DNA of 64,000 nucleotides from positions 310,001 through 374,000 of the forward strand of contig NZ_CP075583.1 in assembly GCF_023509035.1 (NCBI RefSeq), in the 5' to 3' direction. A model generated the notes under the pieces. That model searched no databases, had not been told where the DNA came from, and worked only from the letters and a program-made list of their open reading frames with translations. A program made the translations under genes and the position numbers. The stretch is from Janthinobacterium lividum (GTDB lineage: Bacteria; Pseudomonadota; Gammaproteobacteria; Burkholderiales; Burkholderiaceae_D). Of the stretch, positions 26,065 through 35,488 are shown piece by piece (within the stretch, counting starts at the first letter, position 1; the number at the start of each line of letters is the position of its first letter).

Positions 26065-28446
26065 ATGCTGACGCTCATACTGATGGCGGTCCTGCTGGGC
26101 CTGCTTGCACTGTTCGCGCCCGGCCCCGTGCGCCGCGCCCTGATTACCCCACACTTGCTGGCCCTGTTCAAGCGCATACTGCCGACCATGTCCGGGACGG
26201 AACGCGATGCACTCGAGGCGGGCACCACCTGGTGGGATGCCGAGCTGTTTTCCGGCCGGCCCGACTGGTCCAAGCTGCTGGCTTATGGCCGCGCCTCGCT
26301 CACTGCCGAAGAGCGCCATTTTCTTGAGCACGACGTCGAGCGGCTGTGCCAACTGGTCAACGACTGGGAAACGCAGCAGGCGCAGGATTTGCCGCCCCAG
26401 GCCTGGGCCTACATGAAGGCGCAGGGTTTCCTCGGCATGATCATCCCGAAACAATACGGCGGCAAGCAGTTCTCCGCCTACATGCACTCGCAAGTGGTGA
26501 TGAAGCTGTCGAGCCGCTGCTCTGCGCTGGCAGTGACCGTGATGGTGCCCAATTCGCTGGGACCGGCCGAACTGCTGCTGCACTACGGCACCGAAGAACA
26601 AAAAGATTATTACCTGCCGCGATTGGCTTCCGGCACGGAAATTCCCTGCTTTGCGCTGACCAGCCCGTATGCAGGTTCCGACGCGGCTGCCATTCCCGAC
26701 CTGGGCGTCGTGTGCATGGGCATGCATGAGGGGCGCGCCACCCTGGGTTTCCGCCTCACCTGGAACAAGCGCTACATCACCCTGGCGCCCGTGGCGACCT
26801 TGCTGGGCCTGGCATTCCAGACCAGCGACCCTGAACATTTGCTCTCCGATAACGATGCGCATGGCATCACATGCGCCCTGATCCCTGCCAGCCACAACGG
26901 CGTGGTGATCGGCCGCCGTCACCATCCCTTGAACGCCGCGTTCCAGAACGGCCCGACCTCTGGTAACGATGTCTTCATCCCCATCGACTGGGTCATCGGC
27001 GGCCAGGCGCAAGTGGGTAAGGGATGGCGCATGCTGATGGAATGCCTGGCGGCCGGGCGCGCCATTTCGCTGCCCTCGTCCAGCGTCGGCATGGGCAAGA
27101 TGGCCGTGCGTGGCACCGGCGCGTATGCGGCCGTGCGGCGCCAGTTCAACATGGCTATCGGCAAATTTGAGGGGGTGCAGGAAGCGCTGGCCCGCATGGG
27201 CGCCAACCTGTACCTGATGGACGCGGCCCGCACCCTGGCTGCCCACGCCGTCGACCTGGGCGAGAAGCCGGCCGTCATTTCCGCCATCGTCAAATACCAC
27301 GTCACGGAACGGGGACGCGCGCTCGTCAATGACGGCATGGACATTCTCGGCGGCAAGGGCATCTGCGTGGGCCCCAACAATTTCCTCGCCAGCGCCTACC
27401 AGCAAATCCCCATCGCCATCACGGTCGAAGGCGCCAACATTCTCACGCGCAGCCTGATCATCTTCGGCCAGGGCGCCATCCGCGCGCATCCGTATGTACT
27501 CAGGGAAATGGCCGCCGTCAGCGAAAGCGACGGCCGTAAAGCTATGCGGGATTTTGACGCTGCCTTCTTTGGCCACGTGGGCTTTGTGCTGGGCAACCTG
27601 GTCAGGGGATCGTGGTACGGGCTGGGCGGCGCACGCCTGGCGGCCGTGCCTGACGCCAGCGCACCCGCACTGGCGCCCTACTACCGCGCCCTGACGCGGC
27701 TGTCGACGGCCTTTGCCGTCATGACGGATATGTCGATGTTCGTGCTCGGTGGCGAGCTTAAGCGCCGCGAACGGCTGTCTGCCCGGCTGGGCGATGTGCT
27801 GGCGCAGCTGTACCTGGCTTCGTCCGTGCTGAAACGCTACGAGGACGATAGCCGCCCCGAAGCCGACCTGCCCTACGTGCACTGGTCGCTGCAAGATGCG
27901 CTGGTCAAGGCGCAACAGGGCTTGACGGGCGTGCTCGATAATTTCCCCGCGCGCGTGCTGACCGTGCTGCTGCGCACCTTGCTGTTCCCCTTCGGCCTGC
28001 CCCATCGTCCGCCTTCCGACGAACTGGGCAGCGAGGTGGCGCTGGCCTTGCAAACGCCGGGCACCGACCGCGAACGGCTGCTGGCCGACGGCCATGTCGC
28101 CAGCGAGGGCAGCCACGGCGGCGACCCCGTGGCCTGCGCCGAACGGGCGCTGGTCTTGCTGCCCGACGTGCTGCACATCGAAAAACGCCTGAAAGACACG
28201 CCCGCTGGCGCGGCCTTGCGGCACCTGCCGCAAAGCCTGTCCGCCATGCAGCAGTGGCTGGCAACGGCCAAGGCCGCAGGCTCGGTCAGTTGCCAGGAGC
28301 ACAATACCTTGCTCGAATATGCGCGCCTGGTTGACGGCTTGATCCAGGTCGACGATTTTCCCGCCGATGCGGCGCATCAGGCTCAAGGCGGCGGCGCCGT
28401 GCACCGTCTTGATGAAGAATCCGCTGGCGAGAGCCGCGCGGCCTAG
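26065..28446 (+). CDS. fadE: FadE-type acyl-CoA dehydrogenase
   Basis: 793-aa enzyme catalysing the first dehydrogenation step of fatty-acid beta-oxidation. The N-terminal hydrophobic segment (LTLILMAVLLGLLALFAPGP) suggests membrane association, as in E. coli FadE. The acyl-CoA dehydrogenase core spans about residues 75-560 (ALTSPYAGSDAA, GRAISLPSSSVG, GGKGICVGPNNFL), followed by the FadE-specific C-terminal domain. ATG 26065 has GGGAG 7 nt upstream; the ORF is open further upstream, but through the hairpin. Monocistronic. Confidence 0.93.
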   Translation: MLTLILMAVLLGLLALFAPGPVRRALITPHLLALFKRILPTMSGTERDALEAGTTWWDAELFSGRPDWSKLLAYGRASLTAEERHFLEHDVERLCQLVNDWETQQAQDLPPQAWAYMKAQGFLGMIIPKQYGGKQFSAYMHSQVVMKLSSRCSALAVTVMVPNSLGPAELLLHYGTEEQKDYYLPRLASGTEIPCFALTSPYAGSDAAAIPDLGVVCMGMHEGRATLGFRLTWNKRYITLAPVATLLGLAFQTSDPEHLLSDNDAHGITCALIPASHNGVVIGRRHHPLNAAFQNGPTSGNDVFIPIDWVIGGQAQVGKGWRMLMECLAAGRAISLPSSSVGMGKMAVRGTGAYAAVRRQFNMAIGKFEGVQEALARMGANLYLMDAARTLAAHAVDLGEKPAVISAIVKYHVTERGRALVNDGMDILGGKGICVGPNNFLASAYQQIPIAITVEGANILTRSLIIFGQGAIRAHPYVLREMAAVSESDGRKAMRDFDAAFFGHVGFVLGNLVRGSWYGLGGARLAAVPDASAPALAPYYRALTRLSTAFAVMTDMSMFVLGGELKRRERLSARLGDVLAQLYLASSVLKRYEDDSRPEADLPYVHWSLQDALVKAQQGLTGVLDNFPARVLTVLLRTLLFPFGLPHRPPSDELGSEVALALQTPGTDRERLLADGHVASEGSHGGDPVACAERALVLLPDVLHIEKRLKDTPAGAALRHLPQSLSAMQQWLATAKAAGSVSCQEHNTLLEYARLVDGLIQVDDFPADAAHQAQGGGAVHRLDEESAGESRAA

Positions 28447-28517
28447 GCGAGGCTGCTTTGCGGCCTATACTGAATTGAGCGGGTGCTGTGCCAGCTCTTT
28501 CCAGAAAGGAGTCGATC

Positions 28518-28769
28518 ATGACGCGCAAATACATCGATTGCAGGGAATTCCCAAGCGACACGCATTGCTCGGTAGCCATCTCGGCCGACAGCGAGGAAGA
28601 GCTGTTGGGCATTGCTGTGGAACACGCAGTCTCGGTACACCAGCACCACGATACCCCGGAGCTGCGCCAGCAACTACGCCAATTGTTCAAGGACGGCATG
28701 CCGCCCGAACATCTGCCCATGGCCGGGCAGGCCGGCAGCAGCGCCAGCGGCGCCTCACCCACGCATTAA
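28518..28769 (+). CDS. DUF1059 small protein
   Basis: 83 aa, with AAGGAG 7 nt before ATG 28518. It contains the DUF1059 pattern: RKYIDCREF, CSVAISADSEEELLGIAVEHAVSVHQ, then a helix to LFKDGMPPE. Soluble, no signal peptide. The function of the family is not established; members often sit in small stress-related loci. It lies 71 nt after fadE. Confidence 0.85.
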   Translation: MTRKYIDCREFPSDTHCSVAISADSEEELLGIAVEHAVSVHQHHDTPELRQQLRQLFKDGMPPEHLPMAGQAGSSASGASPTH

Positions 28770-28798
28770 GTCCATGCCGCTCACGCCGGATTGACAGA

Positions 28799-30007
28799 TC
28801 AGGACGCCAGCTTGGTGGCAGGCGTCCTGATGTCCAGGCCCAGCACGAGCGGCACGAGCGCCGCGTACACGACGATCACCGACAGCCAGACTGCACCGGG
28901 CCAGTACGCCCTCACGCCAAAGTAAATGCTGGAAAACACCAATGGGCACAGCACGGACGCCAGGCTCACGGACGAGGCCAGCACGCCCTGGAACTGGCCT
29001 TGCCGGTCGTCGGCAACTTGCCGCGTGGCCAGCGACTGCAGGGCCGGCGCGCCGATGCCACCTAGGGCGAACACGGGCATGATGGCGAAGATCATCCAGC
29101 TGCGGGTGGCAAAGGCCATGACGACGAGCGCCAGGCAGGCGCAGGCCACCCCAGTCACGATGGTGGCGCGCTCGCCCAGCAGTTTCACGGCCGGGCCGGG
29201 TAGAAAAGCCTGGGCCAGCGCCTGGCACACGCCAAAGGCGCCCAACGACAGGCCGATCCACAGGCCATTCCACTCGAACGCATCGTGGCCCCACAAGGCC
29301 CAGCACACGCCATACACTTCACCGGCAGCGCTGAAGGTAAAGAAAATGACGGCGATCGGCAGCAAGCTTTTCTCCGAGAAAACCCAGCGCAGAGGACGCA
29401 AGGGATTCAATGCCGCCAGGTCGATTTTCGCGCGTGTCGGCGTACGCGACTCGGGCAGCATAAACAACGCCAGCAGCAGGTTGCCCATATTCAGTACGGC
29501 GGCCGCCATGAACGGCAGGCGTAGCCCATAGTCGCCCAGTGCGCCGCCCAGCACGGGGCCGATGATGAAGCCGGCGCCAAACATGGCGTTCAGCAAGCCG
29601 AAACGGCGCGTCCGCATCGCCTCGGGCGAAATATCAGTGATATAAGCGGTGGCCACGGACACGTTGGCGCTCGTCAGCCCCGCGATGGCGCGCCCCAGCA
29701 AGAGCATCCACAGGCTCGGTGCAAAGGCGAGAAACAGATAATTGACGGCGGCGCCAGCCAGCGAAACGAGCAGGACGGGGCGCCGGCCCAGGCGGTCGCT
29801 CAGCGCTCCCAGCACGGGCGCAAAGATGAACTGCATCAACGCGTACAAGGCCGTCATGATGCCGATATACGGCGCCACGTTGGCCGCATGCGTCACGTCC
29901 CGCAGCAACGCCGGCAGGATGGGGAAGATCAGGCCAATGCCGACGGCGTCCAACACGACCGTGGCAAAGATGACAGGCAGCGCTGCCACAGGAAGAAATT
30001 CTTTCAT
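28799..30007 (-). CDS. TetA-like MFS efflux transporter (DHA1 type)
   Basis: 402-aa, 12-helix major facilitator. Motif A (GALSDRLGRRPVLL) is after helix 2, and the motif-C-like sequence GAGFIIGPVLGGALGD is in helix 5, as in tetracycline and other drug/H+ antiporters. It exports drugs or metabolites by proton antiport; the substrate cannot be predicted. It is divergent from a TetR-family gene with two operator-like palindromes between them (30025-30089), so it is probably repressed by that regulator. Confidence 0.88.
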   Translation of the reverse strand: MKEFLPVAALPVIFATVVLDAVGIGLIFPILPALLRDVTHAANVAPYIGIMTALYALMQFIFAPVLGALSDRLGRRPVLLVSLAGAAVNYLFLAFAPSLWMLLLGRAIAGLTSANVSVATAYITDISPEAMRTRRFGLLNAMFGAGFIIGPVLGGALGDYGLRLPFMAAAVLNMGNLLLALFMLPESRTPTRAKIDLAALNPLRPLRWVFSEKSLLPIAVIFFTFSAAGEVYGVCWALWGHDAFEWNGLWIGLSLGAFGVCQALAQAFLPGPAVKLLGERATIVTGVACACLALVVMAFATRSWMIFAIMPVFALGGIGAPALQSLATRQVADDRQGQFQGVLASSVSLASVLCPLVFSSIYFGVRAYWPGAVWLSVIVVYAALVPLVLGLDIRTPATKLAS

Positions 30008-30024
30008 ATACTCAATCTAAATAT

Positions 30025-30089
30025 ATACTCAGTACATAAATAGTACGCCCAGCCTTGCTGCGTCATCAAGCCTTATCTGTACTCAGTAC
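30025..30089. promoter_or_regulatory. Two TetR-type operator copies in the divergent promoter region
   Basis: The decamer TACTCAGTAC occurs at 30026-30035 and 30080-30089. With its flank the second copy is a perfect palindrome, GTACT-C-AGTAC (30079-30089); the first is ATACT-C-AGTAC (30025-30035). The copies are 54 bp apart, centre to centre, about five helical turns. They lie between the MFS and TetR starts, the expected place for autoregulation. Confidence 0.7.
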
Positions 30090-30112
30090 ACCTGGTGTAT
30101 GATCGTGGCAAC

Positions 30113-30751
30113 ATGACGATTCCTTCCGACCTCCGCTCCCGCAAACGCCTTGCCACCCGACAAGCCATTTCGAATGCCGCCACGCGTTTGTTTTTCGTGC
30201 GCGGCTTCGAGCAGGTGACGGTGGATGAAATCGCGGCGGCCGCCAGCGTGGGGCGCATGACGGTGTTCAACCATTTCCCGCGCAAGGAAGACATGTTCTT
30301 CGACCGCGAGGAAGAGGGACGCGAACTGCTGCGCGCCGTCTTGCGCCAGCGCGATCCCGCCATCCCGCCCATCGAAACCCTGCGCCTGCTGGCGCACCGG
30401 CTGGTACTGGAAGACAGTCCCTACATCACATTTTCCGCCGCTGGCCAGGCTTTCATTGCCACCATCGAGGCCAGCGATACCCTGAAAGCCCGGGCGCGGG
30501 CGATACGCGACGAGCTGGCGCAAGTGGTGGCGCAAGCGCTGACCGAGTGCACAGGGCGCGATGCAGGCGATGCCCTCGCCCAACTGGCGGCCAGCCTGCT
30601 GCTGGCCACCTGGAGCACCGCCCTCATCGAAGCGCACCGCGCCTTCGCGCGGCATGGCGACGCGCGGCAGGCCAAGGCCGGCTTTCTCGCCCTGGTGGAC
30701 CAGGGACATATCGGCTTGAATGCGGCCATGGCGGGCACACCTTACGCCTGA
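30113..30751 (+). CDS. TetR/AcrR-family transcriptional regulator
   Basis: 212 aa. The N-terminal helix-turn-helix spans about residues 12-60 (RQAISNAATRLFFVRGF, VTVDEIAAAASVGRMTVFNHFPRKED). The C-terminal ligand-binding half is not matched to a ligand. ATG 30113 lacks a clear Shine-Dalgarno sequence; GTG 30095 is an alternative six codons earlier. It is divergent from the MFS pump and likely represses it and itself through the palindromes at 30025-30089. Confidence 0.88.
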   Translation: MTIPSDLRSRKRLATRQAISNAATRLFFVRGFEQVTVDEIAAAASVGRMTVFNHFPRKEDMFFDREEEGRELLRAVLRQRDPAIPPIETLRLLAHRLVLEDSPYITFSAAGQAFIATIEASDTLKARARAIRDELAQVVAQALTECTGRDAGDALAQLAASLLLATWSTALIEAHRAFARHGDARQAKAGFLALVDQGHIGLNAAMAGTPYA

Positions 30752-30853
30752 AGTTGCCTGGCAGCGGCGCTGGTACCACATGTCAATCCCTTGACCCAAG
30801 GCAAGGCAATCTGGCGCCAGCGCGCCTACAATCGCCGGCTTTGCCCCTCCTCC

Positions 30854-32215
30854 ATGCGCCACGCTCCCGAACTCCTCCTGCCTGCCGGTTCCCTGGCCAA
30901 GATGCATGCCGCCTTCGACTTTGGCGCAGACGCCGTCTACGCAGGCCAGCCGCGCTACAGCTTGCGCGTGCGCAATAACGACTTTTCGACCTTGCAAGCC
31001 TTGCAGGAGGGAATTGATGGCGCGCATGCGCGCGGCAAGCAATTCTTTGTCGCCAGCAACATCTTCGCCCACAACGCCAAGCTGAAAACGTATTTGCGCG
31101 ACATGGAACCGGTAATCGCCATGCGCCCGGACGCCCTGATCATGGCCGACCCGGGCCTGATCATGATGGTGCGCGACAAGTGGCCGGACATCCCCGTACA
31201 CCTGTCCGTACAGGCGAATGCCGTCAACTGGGCCGACGTGAAGTTCTGGCACCGCATGGGTTTGACGCGCGTGATTTTGTCGCGCGAACTGTCGCTCGAC
31301 GAGATCGAGGAAATCCGCCAGCGCTGCCCGGAGATGGAACTCGAGGTGTTCGTCCACGGCGCCCTGTGCATCGCCTATTCTGGCCGCTGCCTGCTGTCCG
31401 GCTATTTCAACCATCGCGACCCGAACCAGGGCACGTGCACGAATTCCTGCCGCTGGGATTACAAGGTGAAAAATGCCACGGAAGACGCCAGCGGCGACCT
31501 GGGCGGCATGCAGGTGGTGCCGCTGGAATTCCACCAGGCGCTGGCCGAGGCTGACAATAACGCGTTTTCCGCCCTGCACCAGCAGCCGCGCCACCCGCTG
31601 GCCGACCAGCCCTACCTGATCGAGGAAGCCCAGCGCCCGGGCCAGCTGATGCCGATACTCGAAGACGAGCACGGCACCTACATCATGAACTCGAAGGACT
31701 TGCGCGCCGTCGAGCATATCGAGCGCCTGGTGAAAATCGGTGTCGATTCCCTGAAGGTTGAAGGCCGCACCAAGTCGCTGTACTACGCGGCGCGCACGGC
31801 GCAAGTCTACCGCCAGGCCATCGATGACGCCGTGGCGGGCCGCCCCTTCGATATTGGTCTCTTGGGCCAGCTGCAAGGCCTGGCCAACCGTGGCTACACG
31901 GACGGTTTCTACCAGCGCCACCACACGCAAACGCACCAGAACTACATGCGCGGCGCGTCCGAGGCGGACCGCAGCCAGTACGTGGGCGACGTGCTGGGCG
32001 TGACGGACGGCTGGGCCAGGGTGGAAGTGAAAAACCGCTTCGCCGTAGGCGACCGCATCGAAGCCGTGCATCCGGGCGGCAACCGCGATTTCACTATTAC
32101 CCGCATGCTCAGCGATGATGGCAACGACGTCCAGGTCGCGCCCGGCAGCGGCCATTTCGTGCGCATCGAACTCGACGGGCCGCTCGACAAGGCCTTGCTG
32201 GCGCGCTATTTGTAA
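30854..32215 (+). CDS. trhP: U32-family tRNA hydroxylation protein TrhP (YegQ)
   Basis: 453-aa U32 peptidase-family protein. It starts RHAPELLLPAGSLAKMHAAF and contains the conserved EVFVHGALCIAYSGRCLLSGY segment with four nearby cysteines (to TNSCRWDYK). In E. coli, TrhP acts in prephenate-dependent hydroxylation of uridine 34 in tRNA; the Cys cluster may hold iron-sulfur. ATG 30854 is the first start compatible with the family N-terminus, and no ribosome-binding site is evident. The longer frame from 30791 is unsupported. Confidence 0.9.
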   Translation: MRHAPELLLPAGSLAKMHAAFDFGADAVYAGQPRYSLRVRNNDFSTLQALQEGIDGAHARGKQFFVASNIFAHNAKLKTYLRDMEPVIAMRPDALIMADPGLIMMVRDKWPDIPVHLSVQANAVNWADVKFWHRMGLTRVILSRELSLDEIEEIRQRCPEMELEVFVHGALCIAYSGRCLLSGYFNHRDPNQGTCTNSCRWDYKVKNATEDASGDLGGMQVVPLEFHQALAEADNNAFSALHQQPRHPLADQPYLIEEAQRPGQLMPILEDEHGTYIMNSKDLRAVEHIERLVKIGVDSLKVEGRTKSLYYAARTAQVYRQAIDDAVAGRPFDIGLLGQLQGLANRGYTDGFYQRHHTQTHQNYMRGASEADRSQYVGDVLGVTDGWARVEVKNRFAVGDRIEAVHPGGNRDFTITRMLSDDGNDVQVAPGSGHFVRIELDGPLDKALLARYL

Positions 32216-32521
32216 CTGCCCGTCTGGTACGCGGGTGTGGCCAGCCCCATCAGCTGGATCAACACCCTGCCCGCCGCATGGCGCTTGCAGGATTACAGCC
32301 TGACGTCGAACTTCTTCTGGATCGTCGTCCTCGCCACCACCTTCGGCTTGCTGCTCAGCTTTACCAGCGCGCGCAGCCTGGAAGGTGCGGGCGCCTCGAC
32401 CATCGGCTCGTCCACGCGGTACCTGCTCTTGGCCACCATCGGCATGCACATGGGCCTCGGTGCCTTGCTCGACTAGCCTTTCCTGCTGGGCCTGATCTGG
32501 ATCGCCGGGCATGGCGCTGAA
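32216..32521 (+). pseudogene. Remnant of a DUF819 (YjcL-like) membrane protein
   Basis: No intact gene, but the frame reads PAAWRLQDYSLTSNFFWIVVLATTFGLLLSFTSAR, then STRYLLLATIGMHM. This matches the order of the C-terminal half of DUF819 membrane proteins (FFW-LATxxGxxLSFT, YxLVATIGMHM). An in-frame TAG at 32474-32476 interrupts the expected LLDNP sequence, and PFLLGLIWIAGHG continues after it. There is no start codon or N-terminal half. It begins right after the trhP stop, so most of the gene has been deleted. Confidence 0.7.
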
Positions 32522-32620
32522 CCACCCTCATCACTTGCACCCAACAAGATCAGTGCCTTTCCCTCCGCCGGAGAGCCTCCCAAAAATCACCACAATGTAG
32601 CAGAAACCCCTCAAAACAAA

Positions 32621-32646
32621 ATTTTCGCACCATTTTTGTGCAAAAT
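32621..32646. promoter_or_regulatory. Inverted repeat upstream of gdhA
   Basis: ATTTT-c-GCAC (32621-32630) is the inverse of GTGC-AAAAT (32638-32646) with one bulged base, around CATTTTT. It lies 48 nt before the gdhA start, where an operator or mRNA hairpin would act. Its function is not known. Confidence 0.4.
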
Positions 32647-32693
32647 CTGCGATGATAGTTGCCCAAATAACCGATTACCTCCATGGAATTCTG

Positions 32694-34037
32694 ATGAAAT
32701 ACGCATCTGCTCACGAGTATGTCCAGCATGTCGCCGCACGCAATCCAGGTCAACCCGAGTTTCTGCAAGCCGTCACCGAAGTCATGGAGAGCTTGTGGCC
32801 GTTCCTGGAACAGCATCCGAAATACGCGGAACAAGGCTTGCTGGAACGCTTGATCGAGCCGGAGCGCGTGGTGATGTTCCGCGTGTCGTGGGTCGATGAC
32901 CATGGGCAAGTGCAAGTCAATCGCGGTTACCGCATCCAGCACAGTATGGCTATCGGGCCGTACAAGGGCGGCATCCGCTTCCACCCGTCCGTCACCTTGT
33001 CCGTGCTGAAATTCCTCGCCTTCGAACAGACGTTCAAGAATGCGCTGACGACCTTGCCAATGGGCGGCGGCAAGGGCGGCGCCGATTTCGATCCGAAGGG
33101 CAAGAGCCCGGGCGAAGTGATGCGCTTTTGCCAGGCCTTCGTGACCGAACTGTTCCGTCATGTGGGTTCGGACACGGACGTGCCGGCCGGCGACATCGGC
33201 GTGGGTGGGCGCGAAGTGGGCTATATGGCCGGCATGATGAAAAAACTCAGCAACCGCGCCGACTGCGTGTTCACGGGCAAGGGCGCCAGCTTCGGCGGCT
33301 CGCTGATGCGTCCGGAAGCGACGGGCTACGGCACCGTGTATTTTGCGCAGGAGATGCTGAAAACGCGGGGCCGCTCCTTCGAAGGCATGCGCGTGTCCGT
33401 TTCCGGCTCGGGCAACGTGGCGCAGTATGCGGTCGAAAAAGCCATGGCCATGGGCGCGAAAGTCATCACTGTCTCGGATTCGAGCGGCACCATCATCGAT
33501 GAAGACGGTTTCACGCCGGAAAAACTGGCCATCCTGATGGAAATCAAGAACCATCTGTATGGCCGGGTCAGCGACTACGCCGAACGCACGGGCGTGCGCT
33601 TCGAAGCGGGCGTATCGCCATGGCATGTGCCGGTCGACATCGCCCTGCCCTGCGCCACGCAAAATGAATTGAACATCGACGACGCGCGCATCCTGATCGC
33701 CAATGGCGTGCAATGCGTGGCCGAAGGCGCCAACATGCCCACTACCATCGAGGCAGCCAAGGCCTTCGAAGCGGCGGGCGTGCTGTACGCGCCGGGCAAG
33801 GCCAGCAATGCGGGTGGCGTAGCCACGTCGGGCCTGGAAATGAGCCAGAACGCGGCCCGCATGGCGTGGCCGCGCGACGAAGTCGACGCGCGCTTGCTGC
33901 AGATCATGCAAGGCATCCACGCGGCGTGCAAACAGTACGGCACGCGCGCCGATGGTTCCGTCAGCTATGTGGATGGCGCCAATATCGCCGGCTTCGTGAA
34001 AGTGGCCGATGCGATGCTGGCGCAAGGCGTCATTTAA
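32694..34037 (+). CDS. gdhA: NADP-specific glutamate dehydrogenase
   Basis: Assimilates ammonia by reductive amination of 2-oxoglutarate. The 447-aa length equals that of E. coli GdhA. The substrate-site motif LPMGGGKGGADFDPKGKS is near residue 120. The dinucleotide-binding GSGNVAQYA follows near 240, and CATQNELN and GANMP are in the C-terminal part. ATG 32694 is chosen for family length; the frame is open 14 codons further. The stop overlaps the convergent flavin reductase stop by 4 nt. Confidence 0.95.
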   Translation: MKYASAHEYVQHVAARNPGQPEFLQAVTEVMESLWPFLEQHPKYAEQGLLERLIEPERVVMFRVSWVDDHGQVQVNRGYRIQHSMAIGPYKGGIRFHPSVTLSVLKFLAFEQTFKNALTTLPMGGGKGGADFDPKGKSPGEVMRFCQAFVTELFRHVGSDTDVPAGDIGVGGREVGYMAGMMKKLSNRADCVFTGKGASFGGSLMRPEATGYGTVYFAQEMLKTRGRSFEGMRVSVSGSGNVAQYAVEKAMAMGAKVITVSDSSGTIIDEDGFTPEKLAILMEIKNHLYGRVSDYAERTGVRFEAGVSPWHVPVDIALPCATQNELNIDDARILIANGVQCVAEGANMPTTIEAAKAFEAAGVLYAPGKASNAGGVATSGLEMSQNAARMAWPRDEVDARLLQIMQGIHAACKQYGTRADGSVSYVDGANIAGFVKVADAMLAQGVI

Positions 34038-34591
34038 AGCATTTGAGGCTTCATCAGGCTCTTGCGGCTGATGGTGCGGCCCGACACCATGAACTCGCCG
34101 TTGCCGCGGTAGTGCAGGGTTTCGGGCAGCTTGGGCGAGGTGGCCACGTGGGCCTTTACGCACTCGAAGATGAAGAAGCCGCCTTTCGGATTACCCGACA
34201 CCTGGGCCAGCTTGCATTCGAAGTTGGCGTAGCACTCGGCGATCAGCGGCGCACCTACCTGTTCGGCCGGCTGGGCCGTCAAGCCGAAGGCCGTGAACTT
34301 GTCCGTGTCTTCGCCGCTGCAATTGCCGATGGCCACCACCTGGTCGACCATGTCGGCCGTCGGCAGGTTGATCACGCACTCCATGCTGCGCTTGATCATT
34401 TCATAGCTGTGGTTCGCATCGGAAATGAAGCAACCCAGCAAGGATGGCGTGAATTCCATCAGCATGTGCCAGGCCATGGTCATGACGTCGCTTTCGCCCT
34501 TCCACGTTGAACTGACCAGCACCACCGGCCCCGGCTCGAGGAAGCGCCGGATATCGGCGACGGGATAATCTTCTTTGTGGTAATTTTTCAT
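34034..34591 (-). CDS. Flavin reductase-like (flavoredoxin) protein
   Basis: 185-aa FMN-binding split-barrel protein. The family pattern is SSTWKGESDVMTMAWHMLMEFTPSLLGCFIS near residue 27, then CVINLPTADM and GNCSGEDTDKF. It probably reduces flavin with NAD(P)H or binds FMN as an electron carrier. ATG 34591 has GGAG 5 nt upstream. It overlaps gdhA tail to tail by 4 nt. Confidence 0.88.
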   Translation of the reverse strand: MKNYHKEDYPVADIRRFLEPGPVVLVSSTWKGESDVMTMAWHMLMEFTPSLLGCFISDANHSYEMIKRSMECVINLPTADMVDQVVAIGNCSGEDTDKFTAFGLTAQPAEQVGAPLIAECYANFECKLAQVSGNPKGGFFIFECVKAHVATSPKLPETLHYRGNGEFMVSGRTISRKSLMKPQML

Positions 34592-34769
34592 CTAGTCTCC
34601 GGGATGCGGTACGCCATAGCATAGCCCAACGGCGCCTTGCCGGGCGCGCGGCTGGCCGCTGGCGGTGCCGTATCATCCGCGCCGCGATTTGTGCAGTTCG
34701 TCACAAATTCCTCCCCAATGAAGATGTTGCACAATAGAATACACTGATCAACTACTCAAGGAAACCGCC

Positions 34770-35399
34770 ATGCGCCCTCAGTTCCTGTTGTCAGTCCTTT
34801 CCCTCGCCTGCCTCTCTACCCTCGCGCATGCCGACGAGCAAACCCGCGCGGTCGGCGCCTTCAACGCCATCGACATCCGCGGCCCCATCAGCATCGAAGT
34901 CGAATCGGGCAAGGAGCAAAGCCTGCTGCTGCGAGGCGACCAGAAATTCCTCAGCGGCGTGATCACGGAAGTGGTCGATGGCGAGCTGAAAATTTCCATG
35001 AAGGATAAAGAGATCAAGAAAACGGAGGGCGACCCGCGCGTCATCATCACCATGCCCACCTTGCGCAAGCTGATCGCGGAAGGCGCGGGCGAGAAGATAT
35101 TGACCAAGCTCAATGGTCCACGAGTCGACATCAGCTACAAGGGCGCGGGCCGCCTGGCCGCCGATGGTCAGGTCGACTGGCTGCGCCTGAAGGCGCAAGG
35201 CGTGGGCGAAGTCGATACGAAAGCCTTGCTGGCGAAAAACGTCGACGTCAATTTCGAAGGCATCGGTTCCGTCAAGGTGTACTCCTCGGGTGAACTGAAC
35301 GCCGTGGTGCGCGGCATGGGCGAACTGACGTATTACGGCAAGCCGAAGATCGTGCACAAGTCGATCGCCGGCATCGGCAGCGTCAATGCCGCCAAATAA
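34770..35399 (+). CDS. Exported GIN-domain (DUF2807) protein
   Basis: 209 aa with a signal peptide (QFLLSVLSLACLSTLAHA). The mature part is a DUF2807/GIN autotransporter-adhesin head-like beta-helix: FNAIDIRGPISIEVESGKEQSLLLRGD, then repeating strands ending in the SIAGIGSVNAAK tail. It is probably periplasmic or surface-exposed; the function is unknown. A single gene with no partner. Confidence 0.85.
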   Translation: MRPQFLLSVLSLACLSTLAHADEQTRAVGAFNAIDIRGPISIEVESGKEQSLLLRGDQKFLSGVITEVVDGELKISMKDKEIKKTEGDPRVIITMPTLRKLIAEGAGEKILTKLNGPRVDISYKGAGRLAADGQVDWLRLKAQGVGEVDTKALLAKNVDVNFEGIGSVKVYSSGELNAVVRGMGELTYYGKPKIVHKSIAGIGSVNAAK

Positions 35400-35488
35400 G
35401 CCGGCCTGCCGTGCGCCGCCATGGTGGCATTTAATCGACACTGTCTGGAACGGTCGCGGCAACGCCTTGACCTCCCGGGAGAGCTGCG

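Noticed and set aside
26032..28404. Minus-strand ORF of 790 codons
   Set aside because: Antisense to fadE, same noise composition.
30083..32512. Minus-strand ORF of 809 codons
   Set aside because: Antisense to the TetR and trhP genes; no motif.
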